A DNA stretch of 64,000 nucleotides, from NCBI GenBank assembly GCA_963802355.1, contig CAWDIV010000028.1, positions 310,001 through 374,000 on the forward strand, written 5' to 3'. Below, in pieces: positions 8,993 to 18,612 of the stretch (positions within the stretch are counted from its first letter, which is position 1; each line of letters begins with the position of its first letter). The notes below the pieces were generated by a model, which saw only the letters and a program-made list of their open reading frames with translations, made no database searches and was not told the origin of the DNA. Source of the stretch: SG8-41 sp963802355. GTDB taxonomy: Bacteria > Pseudomonadota > Gammaproteobacteria > Burkholderiales > SG8-41. The position numbers and the translations under genes are program-made.

Positions 8993-9096
8993 AACCGCCG
9001 ATGAACGCCGATGAACGCCGATAAACTCAAAACGCTGGGGGTGATAGCAATCCCGATTCATATCTGCGTTTATCTGCGTTTATCTGCGGCTGATTG
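8993..9096. repeat. Inverted arms of about 10-bp tandem units between the two phnE genes
   Basis: The left arm repeats GATGAACGCC two to three times (8999-9024). The right arm repeats TATCTGCGTT three times and ends TATCTGCGGC (9060-9091). The right arm is close to the reverse complement of the left. About 35 bases separate them, so transcripts of the phn operon could form a long hairpin here. Confidence 0.7.
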
Positions 9097-9107
9097 ATAT
9101 GCGCTTC

Positions 9108-9908
9108 TCACTGATACAACTTTTTTATCCGATTCTGCAGCGTTTCGCTCACCATGATCATCGCGATGATCGCGATCAGGATCGTGAGCAGGAAGTCGTA
9201 GTCGAATTTCTGAAACGCTGCGAACATCGTTCCGCCTATGCCTCCCGCGCCGACGATGCCAACCATGGTGGAATTTCGCAAGTTTGAGTCGAACTGGTAG
9301 GTGGCGAATCCGATGAAGCGGTTCAGCACCTGCGGCATCACGCCGTAGCTGATGACGTTCATGAACGGCGCGCCGGTCGCCCGCACGGCCTCGACCTGCT
9401 TCAGCGAGATCTCCTCGATCGCCTCGGCGAAGAGCTTCGCGACAAAACCGATCGAGGCGACCGTCAGCGCGAGGATGCCGGCGAGCGCGCCGAAACCGAC
9501 AGCCTTCACGAATAGGATCGCGATGATGACCTGGTGGAACGAGCGGCACAGCGCGATTAGAAAGCGCATCGGCCATGTTACCCACGGTGGCATCAGGTTC
9601 CTCGCCGCCAGCAGCCCGATGGGAAGCGAGAGCAGGATGCCGAGCGCCGAGGAGATGATCGCGATCTCCAGCGTCTCGTAGAGTCCCTTCAGCATCAAGG
9701 TCATCTTGGACGCCTCGGTATCCGGCGGCAGCATGCGCCCGATGAACTTGACGCCGTTGTGGAGCCCGATGACGAAGCGGTCCCAGGTCACGTCCAGTAT
9801 CGACGCAGCGTAGACGCAGTAGAACGCGAGCGCGATCCAGGCGATGCGCGCCGGCCAGTTCGGCAGGAATGCGGGCGGACGATTGGACACAGCTTGGCTC
9901 ACTGACAT
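9108..9908 (-). CDS. phnE: Phosphonate/phosphite ABC transporter permease (PhnE-type), proximal copy
   Basis: Partner permease of the PhnCDE importer. ATG at 9908 (MSVSQAVSNRPP) is chosen because sequence further upstream is inverted-repeat DNA. The product has 266 residues with six hydrophobic segments and the ABC-permease loop EAIEEISLKQVEAVRATGAP, then FDSNLRNSTMVGIVGAGGIGG. It is intact, ending LQNRIKKLYQ. Having two different PhnE permeases in one operon is a known arrangement for phosphonate and phosphite transporters, presumably giving a heterodimer. Confidence 0.9.
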   Translation of the reverse strand: MSVSQAVSNRPPAFLPNWPARIAWIALAFYCVYAASILDVTWDRFVIGLHNGVKFIGRMLPPDTEASKMTLMLKGLYETLEIAIISSALGILLSLPIGLLAARNLMPPWVTWPMRFLIALCRSFHQVIIAILFVKAVGFGALAGILALTVASIGFVAKLFAEAIEEISLKQVEAVRATGAPFMNVISYGVMPQVLNRFIGFATYQFDSNLRNSTMVGIVGAGGIGGTMFAAFQKFDYDFLLTILIAIIAMIMVSETLQNRIKKLYQ

Positions 9909-9943
9909 CTCCGAAAGCCAACGCTTCGGACTTGAAACGAGAA

Positions 9944-10064
9944 GGTGAACGAGTGAACGAGTGAACGAGTGAGCCCCCTCACCCCACCCTCTCCCCCAGA
10001 CCCGGGGGAGAGGGAGATTTCGCTCCGGCACGCGTTCACTCGTTCACCCGTTCACTCGTTCACG
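9944..10064. repeat. Nested inverted repeat with 8-bp tandem units
   Basis: The outer arms are GTGAACGA-type 8-bp units repeated three to four times on the left (9944-9973), with the reverse complement, CGTTCACT-type units, on the right (10034-10064). Between them lies a second palindrome, CTCTCCCCC / GGGGGAGAG (about 9990-10014). The element fills the phnC-phnE gap. The inner pyrimidine-rich part resembles sequences at 36678-36728 and 59678-59710. Confidence 0.75.
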
Positions 10065-10071
10065 CATTTTC

Positions 10072-10872
10072 CTATTCAAGCCAGTCCTCCCCGCCGTAGA
10101 TCTGCTTCAGGTGGGCGTCGGTCAACCCCTCCGGCGGGCCGTCGTAGACGATGCTGCCGCCGGTCATGCCGATCACGTGCGTGGCAAAGCGCTTCGCGAG
10201 CGGCACGTTGTGGATGTTGAGGATGACGGGGATGCGGCGGTTGTCGGTCAGCTTCACCAGCAACTCCATGATCTCCACTGACGTCTTCGGATCGAGCGAC
10301 GACGTGGGCTCGTCAGCGAGCAGCAGCTCCGGGCGCTGCATGATGGCGCGGGCAATGCCCACGCGCTGGCGCTGGCCGCCCGAGAGCGCGTCCGCGCGCT
10401 GGTTGGCGAATTGCGTGAGCCCAACCGTGTCGAGCAACTCCCACGCGGCGTTGATGTCCTCCTGCGGATACCTGCGCAGCCAGGCCTTGAGCGGGGGCAC
10501 GTAACCAAGGCGCCCCGAAAGCACGTTCTCCATCACCGTCAGGCGCTCAACCAGGTTGTACTCCTGGAACACCATGCCGATGCGCCGGCGCGCAGCCCGC
10601 AGCGCCTTGCCGCGCAACTGCGCGAGATCGACGCCGTGGAACAGGATCTGGCCGGCGGTGGGTTCCACAAGGCGGTTGATGCAGCGAATTAGAGTCGACT
10701 TGCCGGTCCCCGACGGGCCGATGACGGCAGTGATGCCGCGGCTGGGAAAGTTGATGCTCACGTCGCGCAGCACCGCGATGCCGCGCCGATATTCCTTGCG
10801 CAATCCCCGGATGACGAGCGAAGGCGAGCCGGTATCCGCGGCCTGGGATGAATCCTGATTCACCTCAATCAC
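10072..10872 (-). CDS. phnC: Phosphonate/phosphite ABC transporter ATP-binding protein
   Basis: ATPase that powers the PhnE permeases on the cytoplasmic face. Intact 266 residues. Walker A is GPSGTGKST (about residues 53-61), the Q-loop region is GMVFQEYNLVERLTV, the signature is LSGGQRQRVGIARA, Walker B is LLLADEPTSSLD and the switch His is in LNIHNVPLA. It lies downstream of phnD (133-base gap) and upstream of the permeases, all on the minus strand. Confidence 0.93.
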   Translation of the reverse strand: MIEVNQDSSQAADTGSPSLVIRGLRKEYRRGIAVLRDVSINFPSRGITAVIGPSGTGKSTLIRCINRLVEPTAGQILFHGVDLAQLRGKALRAARRRIGMVFQEYNLVERLTVMENVLSGRLGYVPPLKAWLRRYPQEDINAAWELLDTVGLTQFANQRADALSGGQRQRVGIARAIMQRPELLLADEPTSSLDPKTSVEIMELLVKLTDNRRIPVILNIHNVPLAKRFATHVIGMTGGSIVYDGPPEGLTDAHLKQIYGGEDWLE

Positions 10873-11005
10873 TCCTCAGCCAGCGGCGCCGGGGCGCGCG
10901 GTTCGGGAAGCAGCCCCGGGGAGGGGCCGAGCGCCGAAGCTCCTCTCGAGGCCCGAACTCCGGTCCAGCGCCTGAACGAGCCGGTGCTCCCTGCCCCTGT
11001 GCTCC

Positions 11006-12043
11006 CTACTTCTTCGCTTCGAGCGCCTTTTGGCGCGCCGCGGCTTCCCGGGCCGACTCCTTCTCGTAAGCCGCGCGGTTAAAGGGCGTGCCGGTTTCCT
11101 CCGCGATCCTGCGCACCACCGCCCAGTCTTTCTGGTAGGTGATCGGGAAGAAGCGGTCGGCGCCGCCGAAAGTCTTTTGCATCTCCGGCGGGAAGCGGTA
11201 ATCGTAGAAGCACTTGGTGAGCGTCTTCGCGAAATCAGGGTGTAGGTCGTGCGCATAGGCGAACGACGAGGTCGGGAACAGCTCGCTCTTGTAGATGACG
11301 CGGAAGTCCTCGGCCTTGATCTCGCCGCGCGCGGCCATGCGATTGAACACGTCGGAAGCGACCGGTCCGGCGTCGTAGTCGCCCGCTTCGACCCCCTTCA
11401 CGGTTTGGCCGTGGCCGCCCGAGAAGAGCACTTTGTAATCCTTATCCGGCGCCAGTCCCTGTGGAGGAAATAGCACCTGCGGCGCGAGATGACCGGAATT
11501 GGAGGAAGGCGAGGTGTGCGCCACTTTTTTGCCCTTCAAGTCGGCGAGCTTCTGGTAGGAACTCCCCTTCTTCACGATCATGATCAGGTGATAGCCCTGC
11601 AGCTCCTTTTCGGTGCCCTTGATGGCGAACGGGATGGCACCCGCAAGATTCACCGCGAAGCCCGTGGGGCCGGTCGAGAAGCCGCCGACGTGCAGCCGCC
11701 CGGCGCGCATTGCCTCGATCTCCGCCGCGTTCGATTGCACCGGGAAATATACGACGCGCTTGCCGGTGCACTTGCTCAGATTGTCCAGGAAAGGCTTGAA
11801 AGCGGTCTCGTATACGGCCGCGTCTTCCACCGGGGTGTAGGTGAAGATCAGCGTGGAAGGGTTCTTCCACCGCTTCTGGTCCTTAGGCGTGTCGGCGACG
11901 AGGTCCTTGTTCTCATCGCAGTACATCGTGTCGAGCTGTCCCCGGTTCTTGCAGTCGTCGGCCTGTGCAAACGCGGTGACGCTGGCGAGACCGAAGACGA
12001 CGGCCGCGAGCGAGCGCGCCGCTGCAAACTGGATGGCTTTCAT
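11006..12043 (-). CDS. phnD: Phosphonate/phosphite-binding periplasmic protein
   Basis: Solute-binding component of the importer. Intact 345 residues with a cleavable signal peptide (MKAIQFAAARSLAAVVFGLA, cleavage near AFA-QADD). The PhnD-family layout is seen: FTYTPVEDA, GFSTGPTGF, the ligand-site signature HTSPSSNSGHLAPQ, and GVEAGDYDAGPVASDVFNR. First gene of the operon. No C-P lyase or phosphite dehydrogenase gene is in the window, so the actual substrate (phosphonate, phosphite or other) cannot be told. Confidence 0.92.
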   Translation of the reverse strand: MKAIQFAAARSLAAVVFGLASVTAFAQADDCKNRGQLDTMYCDENKDLVADTPKDQKRWKNPSTLIFTYTPVEDAAVYETAFKPFLDNLSKCTGKRVVYFPVQSNAAEIEAMRAGRLHVGGFSTGPTGFAVNLAGAIPFAIKGTEKELQGYHLIMIVKKGSSYQKLADLKGKKVAHTSPSSNSGHLAPQVLFPPQGLAPDKDYKVLFSGGHGQTVKGVEAGDYDAGPVASDVFNRMAARGEIKAEDFRVIYKSELFPTSSFAYAHDLHPDFAKTLTKCFYDYRFPPEMQKTFGGADRFFPITYQKDWAVVRRIAEETGTPFNRAAYEKESAREAAARQKALEAKK

Positions 12044-12268
12044 CTAAATCCTCCCTGAGATAAGGATGCTCGTGCGATGCGCAAGAATTCTGGATTATAG
12101 GGGCGAAATCACAGGGCATGAGTGCCGGCCCTTTCTGCTCCGGACGTCTCGCATTAACATACTATTATAGAAGGGAAATCCTCTTCGACTGGGTACCGTA
12201 GAAGACGATGGCGGAGACAAATATACCTGCCATTCCTGATGTAAGATCAACGCAGGAGGTTCCATCTG

Positions 12269-12955
12269 TTGAGTAAAGATGACGCAGAAATGCTATTGCG
12301 CATATCCGCCGCGGTGATTGCCGGGGCGATCATCGGGTACGAGCGGTCGTACCACGCGCGTCCCGCCGGGTTCCGTACGCACACGCTGGTTTGTACCGCA
12401 TCTAGCCTGTTGATGCTCGTGACCGTTTACGAAGCCCACTGGGTGCGCGCGGCGTCCGACCTTGTCCGGCTTGACCCGACCCGCATGGCGCAGGGCATCA
12501 TGACCGGAATCGGTTTCCTGGGCGCTGGCGTAATCATTAAGGAAGGACTCTCCGTCCGGGGCCTGACCACGGCGGCGTCGATCTGGATAACCGCCGCGAT
12601 CGGAATACTGGCCGGGATTGGCTTTTACTTTCCTTTGGCCATCAGCGTCGTCGCCACGATAGGCATCCTTTCGTTCTTTCGCGTGATCGAGTCCCGGATG
12701 CCCGCGCAGGCGTACTACCATTTCGAAGTGCGGTTCACGCGATCGGGCGGGATGACCAAGGAGACACTGCGGGAGCTGGTCGTGCGGCACGGCTTCAGCA
12801 TCGCCAATTTCAGCTATCGCCTGGATGTGGAAGGAGTGCGCCGGCACAGCATGATCATCCGTTCCACCGATCGCACCGGAGCCGAGCGCCTTTACGAAAC
12901 GCTCGAGAACACCGAATCGGTCCTGGAGTTCCGGATCGCGCCGACGGGGGACTGA
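12269..12955 (+). CDS. MgtC/SapB-family membrane protein
   Basis: Inner-membrane protein of the MgtC family, associated in other bacteria with low-magnesium survival and regulation of ATP synthase or phosphate uptake. The start is TTG at 12269, ten bases after a clear AGGAGG; no better ATG exists. Family motifs seen: GAIIGYERSYHARPAGFRTHTLVC, RMAQGIMTGIGFLGAGVII, VRGLTTAASIWITAAIGI. The C-terminal 80 residues form a cytosolic ACT-like domain. Intact at 228 residues. Divergent from phnD with a 225-base spacer. Confidence 0.85.
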   Translation: MSKDDAEMLLRISAAVIAGAIIGYERSYHARPAGFRTHTLVCTASSLLMLVTVYEAHWVRAASDLVRLDPTRMAQGIMTGIGFLGAGVIIKEGLSVRGLTTAASIWITAAIGILAGIGFYFPLAISVVATIGILSFFRVIESRMPAQAYYHFEVRFTRSGGMTKETLRELVVRHGFSIANFSYRLDVEGVRRHSMIIRSTDRTGAERLYETLENTESVLEFRIAPTGD

Positions 12956-12984
12956 GGTCGCGTTTGCCCGAACACCAGCTTTTC

Positions 12985-13197
12985 TTAACGAACCTTTCTC
13001 GAAGGAAAACTCTCGTCTATCTGGTCCTGGAAGAAGCTGCCGGGCGAAGGCGAGTTGATGAAGCGGCGGTGCACCTCGGGCGACACGCCGGAGTATTGCA
13101 CGATGGAGCCGCTCGTGAATTCCACCTCGAGCAACTGCTTGGCGGCGTCGTAGCCGATAGCGCGGATGTTAGAGGCGTTGACTCTCTTGCGCTCCAT
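12985..13197 (-). CDS. KTSC-domain small protein
   Basis: Seventy-residue protein matching the KTSC domain, a short fold found alone or fused to lysyl-tRNA synthetase-like or nuclease-associated proteins and without a firm role. The pattern seen is VNASNIRAIGYDAAKQLLEVEF, then SGSIVQYSGVSPEVHRRFINS and SPGSFFQDQI. Start at MERKRV (13197); an open extension to 13251 lacks family similarity. Intact and single-gene. Confidence 0.7.
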   Translation of the reverse strand: MERKRVNASNIRAIGYDAAKQLLEVEFTSGSIVQYSGVSPEVHRRFINSPSPGSFFQDQIDESFPSRKVR

Positions 13198-13451
13198 ACG
13201 ATAGTCGTTATTGAACTGACTCCATGTCGCGCAAGAGAATTTGACCAGCAATATTCACCTTAGGACTGCCGCTGGCGAGGGCGTTTAATTTCTCGCGATT
13301 CCGGCGATGCTCTCAACAGCGAGTCCGGGTCGCTGCTATGTAAAGGCAAGCCGTATTGTCGTCCATTACTTTTGGAGTTCTTCATTCAGGACGCCCGTGG
13401 GCACGTCGCCGAAACCTCGCAGGCCTTTGGTTGCGGGCGTCCTCGGGCGTT

Positions 13452-13667
13452 CTAAGGTTTGCTGATCATCGGAAACGGCCATGCCCCGGGCACGGCGACC
13501 GGCTGGGGTGGCGCCGGAACAGCGGGGGGCGGGGCGGGGTTCCTGGGCGCGGCGCGCCTGCGCGCCGCGGCTGCGCGGGGACGTCTTGCTACGGCTTTCT
13601 TCTTGCCGGCCCTACGCTGCTTCGCGGCCGTCCTTTTCTTGCCGGCTCGCCTCTTCGCTTTCGCCAT
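13452..13667 (-). CDS. Small basic Lys/Arg/Ala/Pro-rich protein with aromatic tail
   Basis: ATG at 13667 follows AGGAGG. The 71-residue product has a strongly basic N-terminal half (AKAKRRAGKKRTAAKQRR and similar), then a Pro/Ala linker and a C-terminus ending AWPFPMISKP. It resembles histone H1-like or DNA-binding basic tails, but no fold can be assigned. Intact. The promoter-proximal side (13668-13692) runs directly into a 38-bp palindrome. Confidence 0.55.
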   Translation of the reverse strand: MAKAKRRAGKKRTAAKQRRAGKKKAVARRPRAAAARRRAAPRNPAPPPAVPAPPQPVAVPGAWPFPMISKP

Positions 13668-13692
13668 GCGATCCTCCTGTCGTTTCATCCCT

Positions 13693-13730
13693 TAGCAGCC
13701 TGTCGGAGCTTCAAGTCCGACAGGCTGCTA
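13693..13730. repeat. 38-bp palindrome, TAGCAGCCTG family
   Basis: Near-perfect hairpin: TAGCAGCCTGTCGGA at the left, its reverse complement TCCGACAGGCTGCTA at the right, with a short GCTTCAAG-type centre. Its last three bases (CTA) are the stop codon, read as TAG on the minus strand, of the DUF2442 gene. Related copies are at 34858-34895 and 49694-49735. It could act as a bidirectional terminator, but it lacks a strong T run. Confidence 0.75.
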
Positions 13731-13985
13731 GTGCAAGGGCGCGTGCGTCATGCCGGCGAGATCGCGGTACAACACTTCCGGGTCGAGGTGGATGCCGCCC
13801 CCCCACGTGACGGTATTCGAAACCGGATCGAAAGCGACGCGCCTGAATATGTCCTCGTCGGAAAGCGTGGTGTAGGAGTTCGTCATCACAAGGTCGCCCA
13901 GGTAGACCCGCCCCTCGAGTCCGTCATCGAACCGGAGCCAGAGCGTGTAGTTCCCTTCGGCGCGGCACTCGGTGATGGTATGCAT
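13728..13985 (-). CDS. DUF2442 family protein
   Basis: Eighty-five residues from MHTITECRAEGNYTLWLRFDDG, with GRVYLGDL and the C-terminal IHLDPEVLYRD typical of DUF2442. Such proteins are usually paired with a DUF4160 gene, but none is adjacent. The longer open frame upstream to 14078 has no family similarity, so the ATG at 13985 is preferred. Intact; the stop codon is formed by the end of the flanking palindrome. Confidence 0.72.
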   Translation of the reverse strand: MHTITECRAEGNYTLWLRFDDGLEGRVYLGDLVMTNSYTTLSDEDIFRRVAFDPVSNTVTWGGGIHLDPEVLYRDLAGMTHAPLH

Positions 13986-14104
13986 GTTGATCGTCCTGCG
14001 GCTGCGGTAACGTCGGTTCAGCAGGCTCATTCCCAAGGGATTCCCCCCCTCTGTTGTGGTTGAAGTCGTCCGCCGCACTCCTCTCGTTGTAGTCGTCGCT
14101 CAAC

Positions 14105-15245
14105 TCAATCCCAGTTGAGCGCTCCTCCCGTCTGATACTCGGTGACCCGGGTCTCGAAGAAATTCTTCTCCTTCTTCAGGTCGATCATTTCGGCCATCCA
14201 GGGGAAGGGATTCGTCGCGCCCTCGAACGGCTGATCCACGCCGATCTGCTGGCAGCGGCGGTTCGCGATGAAGCGCAGGTATTCCTTGAACATGGCGGCG
14301 TTCAGGCCGAGCACGCCGCGCGGCATGGTGTCTTCCGCGTAGCGGTACTCGAGCTCGACCGCCTTCAACATGAGCGTCTTGGATCTCGTCCCGGAACTCC
14401 GGGGTCCACAGGTGCGGGTTCTCCATCTTGATCTGGTTGATGAGATCGATGCCGAAGTTGCAGTGCATCGACTCGTCACGCAGGATGTACTGGTACTGCT
14501 CGGCCGCGCCCGTCATCTTGTTCTGCCGTCCGAGCGCGAGAATCTGCGTGAAGCCGACGTAGAAGAAGAGTCCCTCCATGATGCAGGCGAACACGATCAG
14601 GCTCATCAGGAGCTGCTGGTCGGTCTCCGGCGTGCCGGTCTTGAACGACGGATCGGTCAGCGTGTCGATGAACGGGATCAGGAACTCGTCCTTGTCGCGG
14701 ATGCTCGCAATCTCGTGGTAGGCGTTGAACACCTCGCCTTCGTCGAGGCCCAGGCTCTCGACGATGTACTGGTACGCGTGCGTATGGATCGCTTCCTCGA
14801 ACGCCTGGCGGAGCAGATATTGCCGGCACTCCGGCGCGGTGATGTGCCGGTAGGTGCCGAGCACGATGTTGTTCGCCGCGAGAGAATCGGCGGTGACGAA
14901 GAAGCCCAGGTTGCGCTTGACCAGGCGGCGCTCGTCCTCGGTGAGGCCGTTCGGGTTCTTCCACAGCTCGATGTCGCGGCTCATCTGGATTTCCTGCGGC
15001 ATCCAGTGGTTGGCGCACGCGGAGAGATATTTCTCCCACGCCCACTTGTACTTGAAGGGGACCAGCTGATTGACGTCGGTGCGGCCGTTGATGATGCGTT
15101 TGTCGGCAACGTTGACGCGTCGCAATTCAGTAACATCCGTGCCTATCGGACCGATGAACCCGCGTGGCGGAAACGTCGTGACGGGATCGGTTGTCGGGAA
15201 TGCGCGGTCTGGCCCTACGTTGATTCCCTGCTGCTGCAACATCAT
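14105..15245 (-). CDS. nrdB: Class Ia ribonucleotide reductase small subunit, one frameshift
   Basis: Di-iron, tyrosyl-radical subunit that initiates reduction of ribonucleotides by NrdA. Start ATGATG at 15245 after AAGGAG. Iron-ligand motifs seen: SRDIELW, FEEAIHTHAY (Glu...His) and LRDESMHC (Glu...His). The C-terminal tail used for NrdA docking ends YQTGGALNWD. A +1 shift near 14382 (extra base in GAGATCCAAGACG) breaks the frame after FRDEI; the next frame resumes at LMLKAVELEYRYA and reaches TGA at 14105. Restored length is about 380 residues. Downstream of nrdA with a GIY-YIG-like gene between. Confidence 0.9.
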
Positions 15246-15291
15246 GAGTCTCCTTTATTGGCGTTGTAGGTGGAACTACGGCGCTGTCCCT

Positions 15292-15639
15292 TTATACGGT
15301 TGTCGGTGGGATCGGCTCCGGAACCCGAACATTGCAAACCGGCGTGTACGCCTGAATCAATGCAATCTCCTTGACTGTCCTGCGCATCGCATAGGGTTCC
15401 CGATGGAAAGAAACCCAGAGTTTGAATTCACCGCCCGCCACCCGTGTCCAGCTGCGAAACGCGTGATGAGCGCTCACGCTCCGGCAGCCGGAAAAATCCT
15501 CTGTCTTGCCGAAGTAGACGGGCCGCGGCGACCATTCGGCATCCATTACCTGGATGGCATAAATGCCCGCAGCAGCCAGCGGATTCCATAGCCATACGGG
15601 GGTGGGATCGGAGAACTGCCAGGCGTTATAAAGAATCAT
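15292..15639 (-). CDS. GIY-YIG-superfamily nuclease-like protein between nrdA and nrdB
   Basis: Intact 115-residue protein. It shows the two GIY-YIG strands as GIYAIQVM and PVYFGKTEDF, an Arg-containing segment HHAFRSW, and a Glu/Asn end motif VKEIALIQAYTPVCN. These are the expected positions of the catalytic Tyr, Arg and Glu of the superfamily. It lies 10 bases after the nrdA stop and 47 before the nrdB start on the same strand, so it is probably co-transcribed. Homing endonucleases of this superfamily are known in phage nrd genes. Whether this one cleaves DNA is unknown. Confidence 0.65.
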   Translation of the reverse strand: MILYNAWQFSDPTPVWLWNPLAAAGIYAIQVMDAEWSPRPVYFGKTEDFSGCRSVSAHHAFRSWTRVAGGEFKLWVSFHREPYAMRRTVKEIALIQAYTPVCNVRVPEPIPPTTV

Positions 15640-15648
15640 CGTTGCCCT

Positions 15649-18506
15649 CTACTGGCACGACTCGCACTCGGGATTGTCGATCGAGCACAACTTCGCGTCC
15701 GCGGCGGCGTTCGTAGTCCCCGGTTGGCACCGCGTTCAGCTGGCTCGTCGTGACCGTGGACTTCTCCGCCGAGGTCGCCCCCAGCGTGCGCAGGTAGTAG
15801 GTGGTCTTCAAGCCGCGCAGCCAGGCGAGCTTGTAGGTCTCGTCCAGCCGCTTGCCGGAAGCGCCCGCCATGTAGATGTTGAGCGACTGGGACTGGTCGA
15901 TCCATTTCTGCCGGCGCGCCGCGCATTCCACCAGCCATTTGGGCTCGATCTCGAACGAGGTGGCATAGAGACTGCGGGTGTCCGGCGGGATGCGGTCGAT
16001 CGTGGCGAGCGAGCCGTCGAAGTACTTGAGGTCGGCGATCATGACCTCGTCCCACAGGTTCAATTGCTTCAGATCCCGCACCAGGAATTCGTTGACGACG
16101 GTGAACTCGCCCGACAGATTCGATTTCACGTACAGATTCTGATAGGTGGGCTCGATCGACTGCGCGAGGCCGGTGATATTGGCGATCGTCGCAGTGGGCG
16201 CGATCGCGAGGCAGTTGGAGTTGCGCATGCCCACTTGATGGATGCGCTTGCGCAGCGCCTCCCAGTCGAGCGTCATGGACATGTCGCACTCGACATAGCC
16301 GCCCCGTTCCTCGGCGACGAGCTTCAGCGTATCGACGGGCAAAATCCCGCGGTCCCATAGCGAGCCCTTGAAGGTCGAGTACGGCCCGCGCTCTTCGGCG
16401 AGATCGGTCGAGGCCCAGTACGCGCAGTAGGCGATCTGTTCCATCGAGCGGTCGGCGAACTCCACCCCCGCCTGCGACCCGTACGGGATGCGCAGCAGTG
16501 CAGGCAGTCCTGGAAGCCCATGATGCCGAGCCCCACCGGCCGGTGCTTGAAGTTCGAATTGCGCGCCTTGTTGACGTTGTAGAAGTTCAGATCGATGACG
16601 TTGTCGAGCATCCGCATCGCGGTGCCGACCGTGCGCTTCAGCTTCTCCATGTCCATGCGGCCCGTTGCGGCGTCGAGGTGCGCCGGCATGTTGACCGAGC
16701 CCAGGTTGCACACGGCGATCTCGTCCGGACCGGTGTTCAGCGTGATCTCGGTGCACAGATTGGAGCTGTGCACGACTCCGACGTGCTGCTGCGGCGAGCG
16801 CAGGTTGCAGGGATCCTTGAAGGTGAGCCACGGATGCCCGGTCTCGAACAGCATCGTGAGCATCTTGCGCCAAAGCTGGGTCGCGGGAAGCTTCTTGTAG
16901 AGCTTGATCTCGCCGCGCGCGCACTTCGCTTCGTACTCGAGGTAGGCCTTCTCGAACGCTTTGCCGTACTTCTCGTGCAGGTCGGGGACATCGGAGGGCG
17001 AGAACAGCGTCCACTCGCCGTTTTCCATCACGCGCTTCATGAACAGATCCGGCACCCAGTTGGCGGTGTTCATGTCGTGGGTGCGGCGGCGGTCGTCACC
17101 GGTGTTCTTGCGCAGCTCCAGGAATTCCTCGATGTCGAGGTGCCAGGTCTCGAGGTACGAGCACACGGCGCCCTTGCGCTTGCCGCCCTGGTTCACCGCG
17201 ACGGCGGTGTCGTTCACGACCTTCAGGAACGGCACCACGCCCTGGCTTTTGCCGTTCGTGCCCTTGATGTGGGCGCCGAGCGCGCGCACCGGCGTCCAGT
17301 CGTTGCCGATGCCGCCGGCATACTTCTGCAGCATCGCGTTTTCCTTGATCGCCTCGTAGATGCCGTCAAGGTCGTCTGCGACCGTGGTGAGATAGCAGCT
17401 CGCGAGCTGCGAGCGGCGGGTGCCGGAGTTGAACAAGCGTGGGCGTCGAGCTCATGAAATCGAAGCTGGAGAGCACGTTGTAGAACTCGATCGCGCGCGC
17501 TTCACGCTCGCCCTCCGGCTCGTTCAACGCGAGGCCCATCGCCACGCGCATGAAAAAGATCTGCGGCAGCTCGATGCGGCGGCCCCTGCACGTGCAGGAA
17601 GTAGCGGTCGTAGAGGATCTGCAGGCCCAGGTAGGTGAACTTCAAGTCGCGGTTAGCATCGAGCGCCGCGCCCAGGCACTTCAAATCGTAGCGGCCCAGG
17701 CGCTCATCGAGCAGATCGGCCGCGATTCCCTGTCTTGATGAACTCGGGCAGGTAGTCGGCGTAGCGCGCGTGCATGCCGGCGTGTGTCACTTCCTCGCCC
17801 AGGGTTTCGAGACGCAGGGAGTGCAGCAGCAGGCGCGCGGTGACGTAGCTGTAGCCGGGATCCTGCTCGATGAGGGCACGCGCCGCGAGGACGAGTGACT
17901 TGCGCAACTCGTCCATCGGCACGCCGTCGTAGAGGTCGCGCTGCATGGCTTGAAGCACGGGCTCCGGGTTCACATCGCGCCCCAGCCCTTCGCAGGCCTC
18001 GCGCACCAGTGCCGCGACCCTGGCGAGATCGAGCGGCTTCAAGACCCCGCCTTCGCTCACCTGTAGCGTGCTCTGCGGGCGCGGCTCGACGCTTCTCGCG
18101 CTCCTTGGCGCGTTCCTTCGCCCGCTCGTCGCGATAGAGCACATAGGCACGCGCAACGTTATGCTCGCCCGGCGCGCATCAACGCGAGCTCGACCTGATC
18201 CTGGATGTCTTCGATATGGAAAGTGCCCCCGGCGGGCTGGCGCCGGAGGAGCGCGCTCACTACGCTCTCGGTAAGCCTCGCCACCTGCTCGCGCACGCGC
18301 GCAGAGGCCGCGCCGGTGCCGCCGTTCACCGCGATGAACGCCTTGGTCATCGCGATCGAGATCTTGGAGGGCTCGAATCCCACCACCGCGCCGTTGCGGC
18401 GGATGACCTTGTGCAGCGCGTAGGGGGATTCGTGGCTGACGGGATTCGTGGTGAGGGCTAAGTTGGCTCCCGCGGGCGCGGAAACCGATTCCGGCACGAA
18501 CTGCAT
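15649..18506 (-). CDS. nrdA: Class Ia ribonucleotide reductase large subunit, several frameshifts
   Basis: Catalytic alpha subunit making deoxyribonucleotides. ATG at 18506 after AAGGAG. An N-terminal ATP-cone domain (VIRRNGAVVGFEPSKI) provides overall activity control. Catalytic landmarks: LFNSGTRRSQLASCY (first redox Cys), SSNLCTEI (Asn-Cys-Glu triad), VCNLGSVNMP (second redox Cys), and the C-terminal CESCQ pair at TAG 15649. Restored length is about 950 residues. Frames change near 18169, 18091, 17733, 17583, 17439, 16499 (a deletion) and 15712. All but one are +1, and conserved residues continue across each, so they look like sequence errors. Upstream carries an NrdR-type box. Confidence 0.9.
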
Positions 18507-18596
18507 GATGCTTCTCCTTGAGTTATGAGTTCTTTTGACCCAAGGGGACGGCCCGACTGCCTCCCCCCAACCCGGAAACACTAGAACATTACTACA

Positions 18597-18612
18597 CCAC
18601 TACATATAGTGG
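18597..18612. promoter_or_regulatory. Candidate NrdR box upstream of nrdA
   Basis: The 16-bp palindrome CCACTACATATAGTGG matches the general NrdR pattern (ACACTATATATAGTGT-like) and lies 91 bases upstream of the nrdA start. NrdR represses ribonucleotide reductase genes when dATP is plentiful. Such boxes usually occur in pairs about three helical turns apart. A weak second match lies around 18624-18640, but it is not convincing. Confidence 0.6.

Noticed and set aside
9000..9095. CRISPR-like array from the repeated GATGAACGCC / TATCTGCGTT units
   Set aside because: Units are about 10 bp, contiguous without spacers, and inverted between arms; no cas genes are present.
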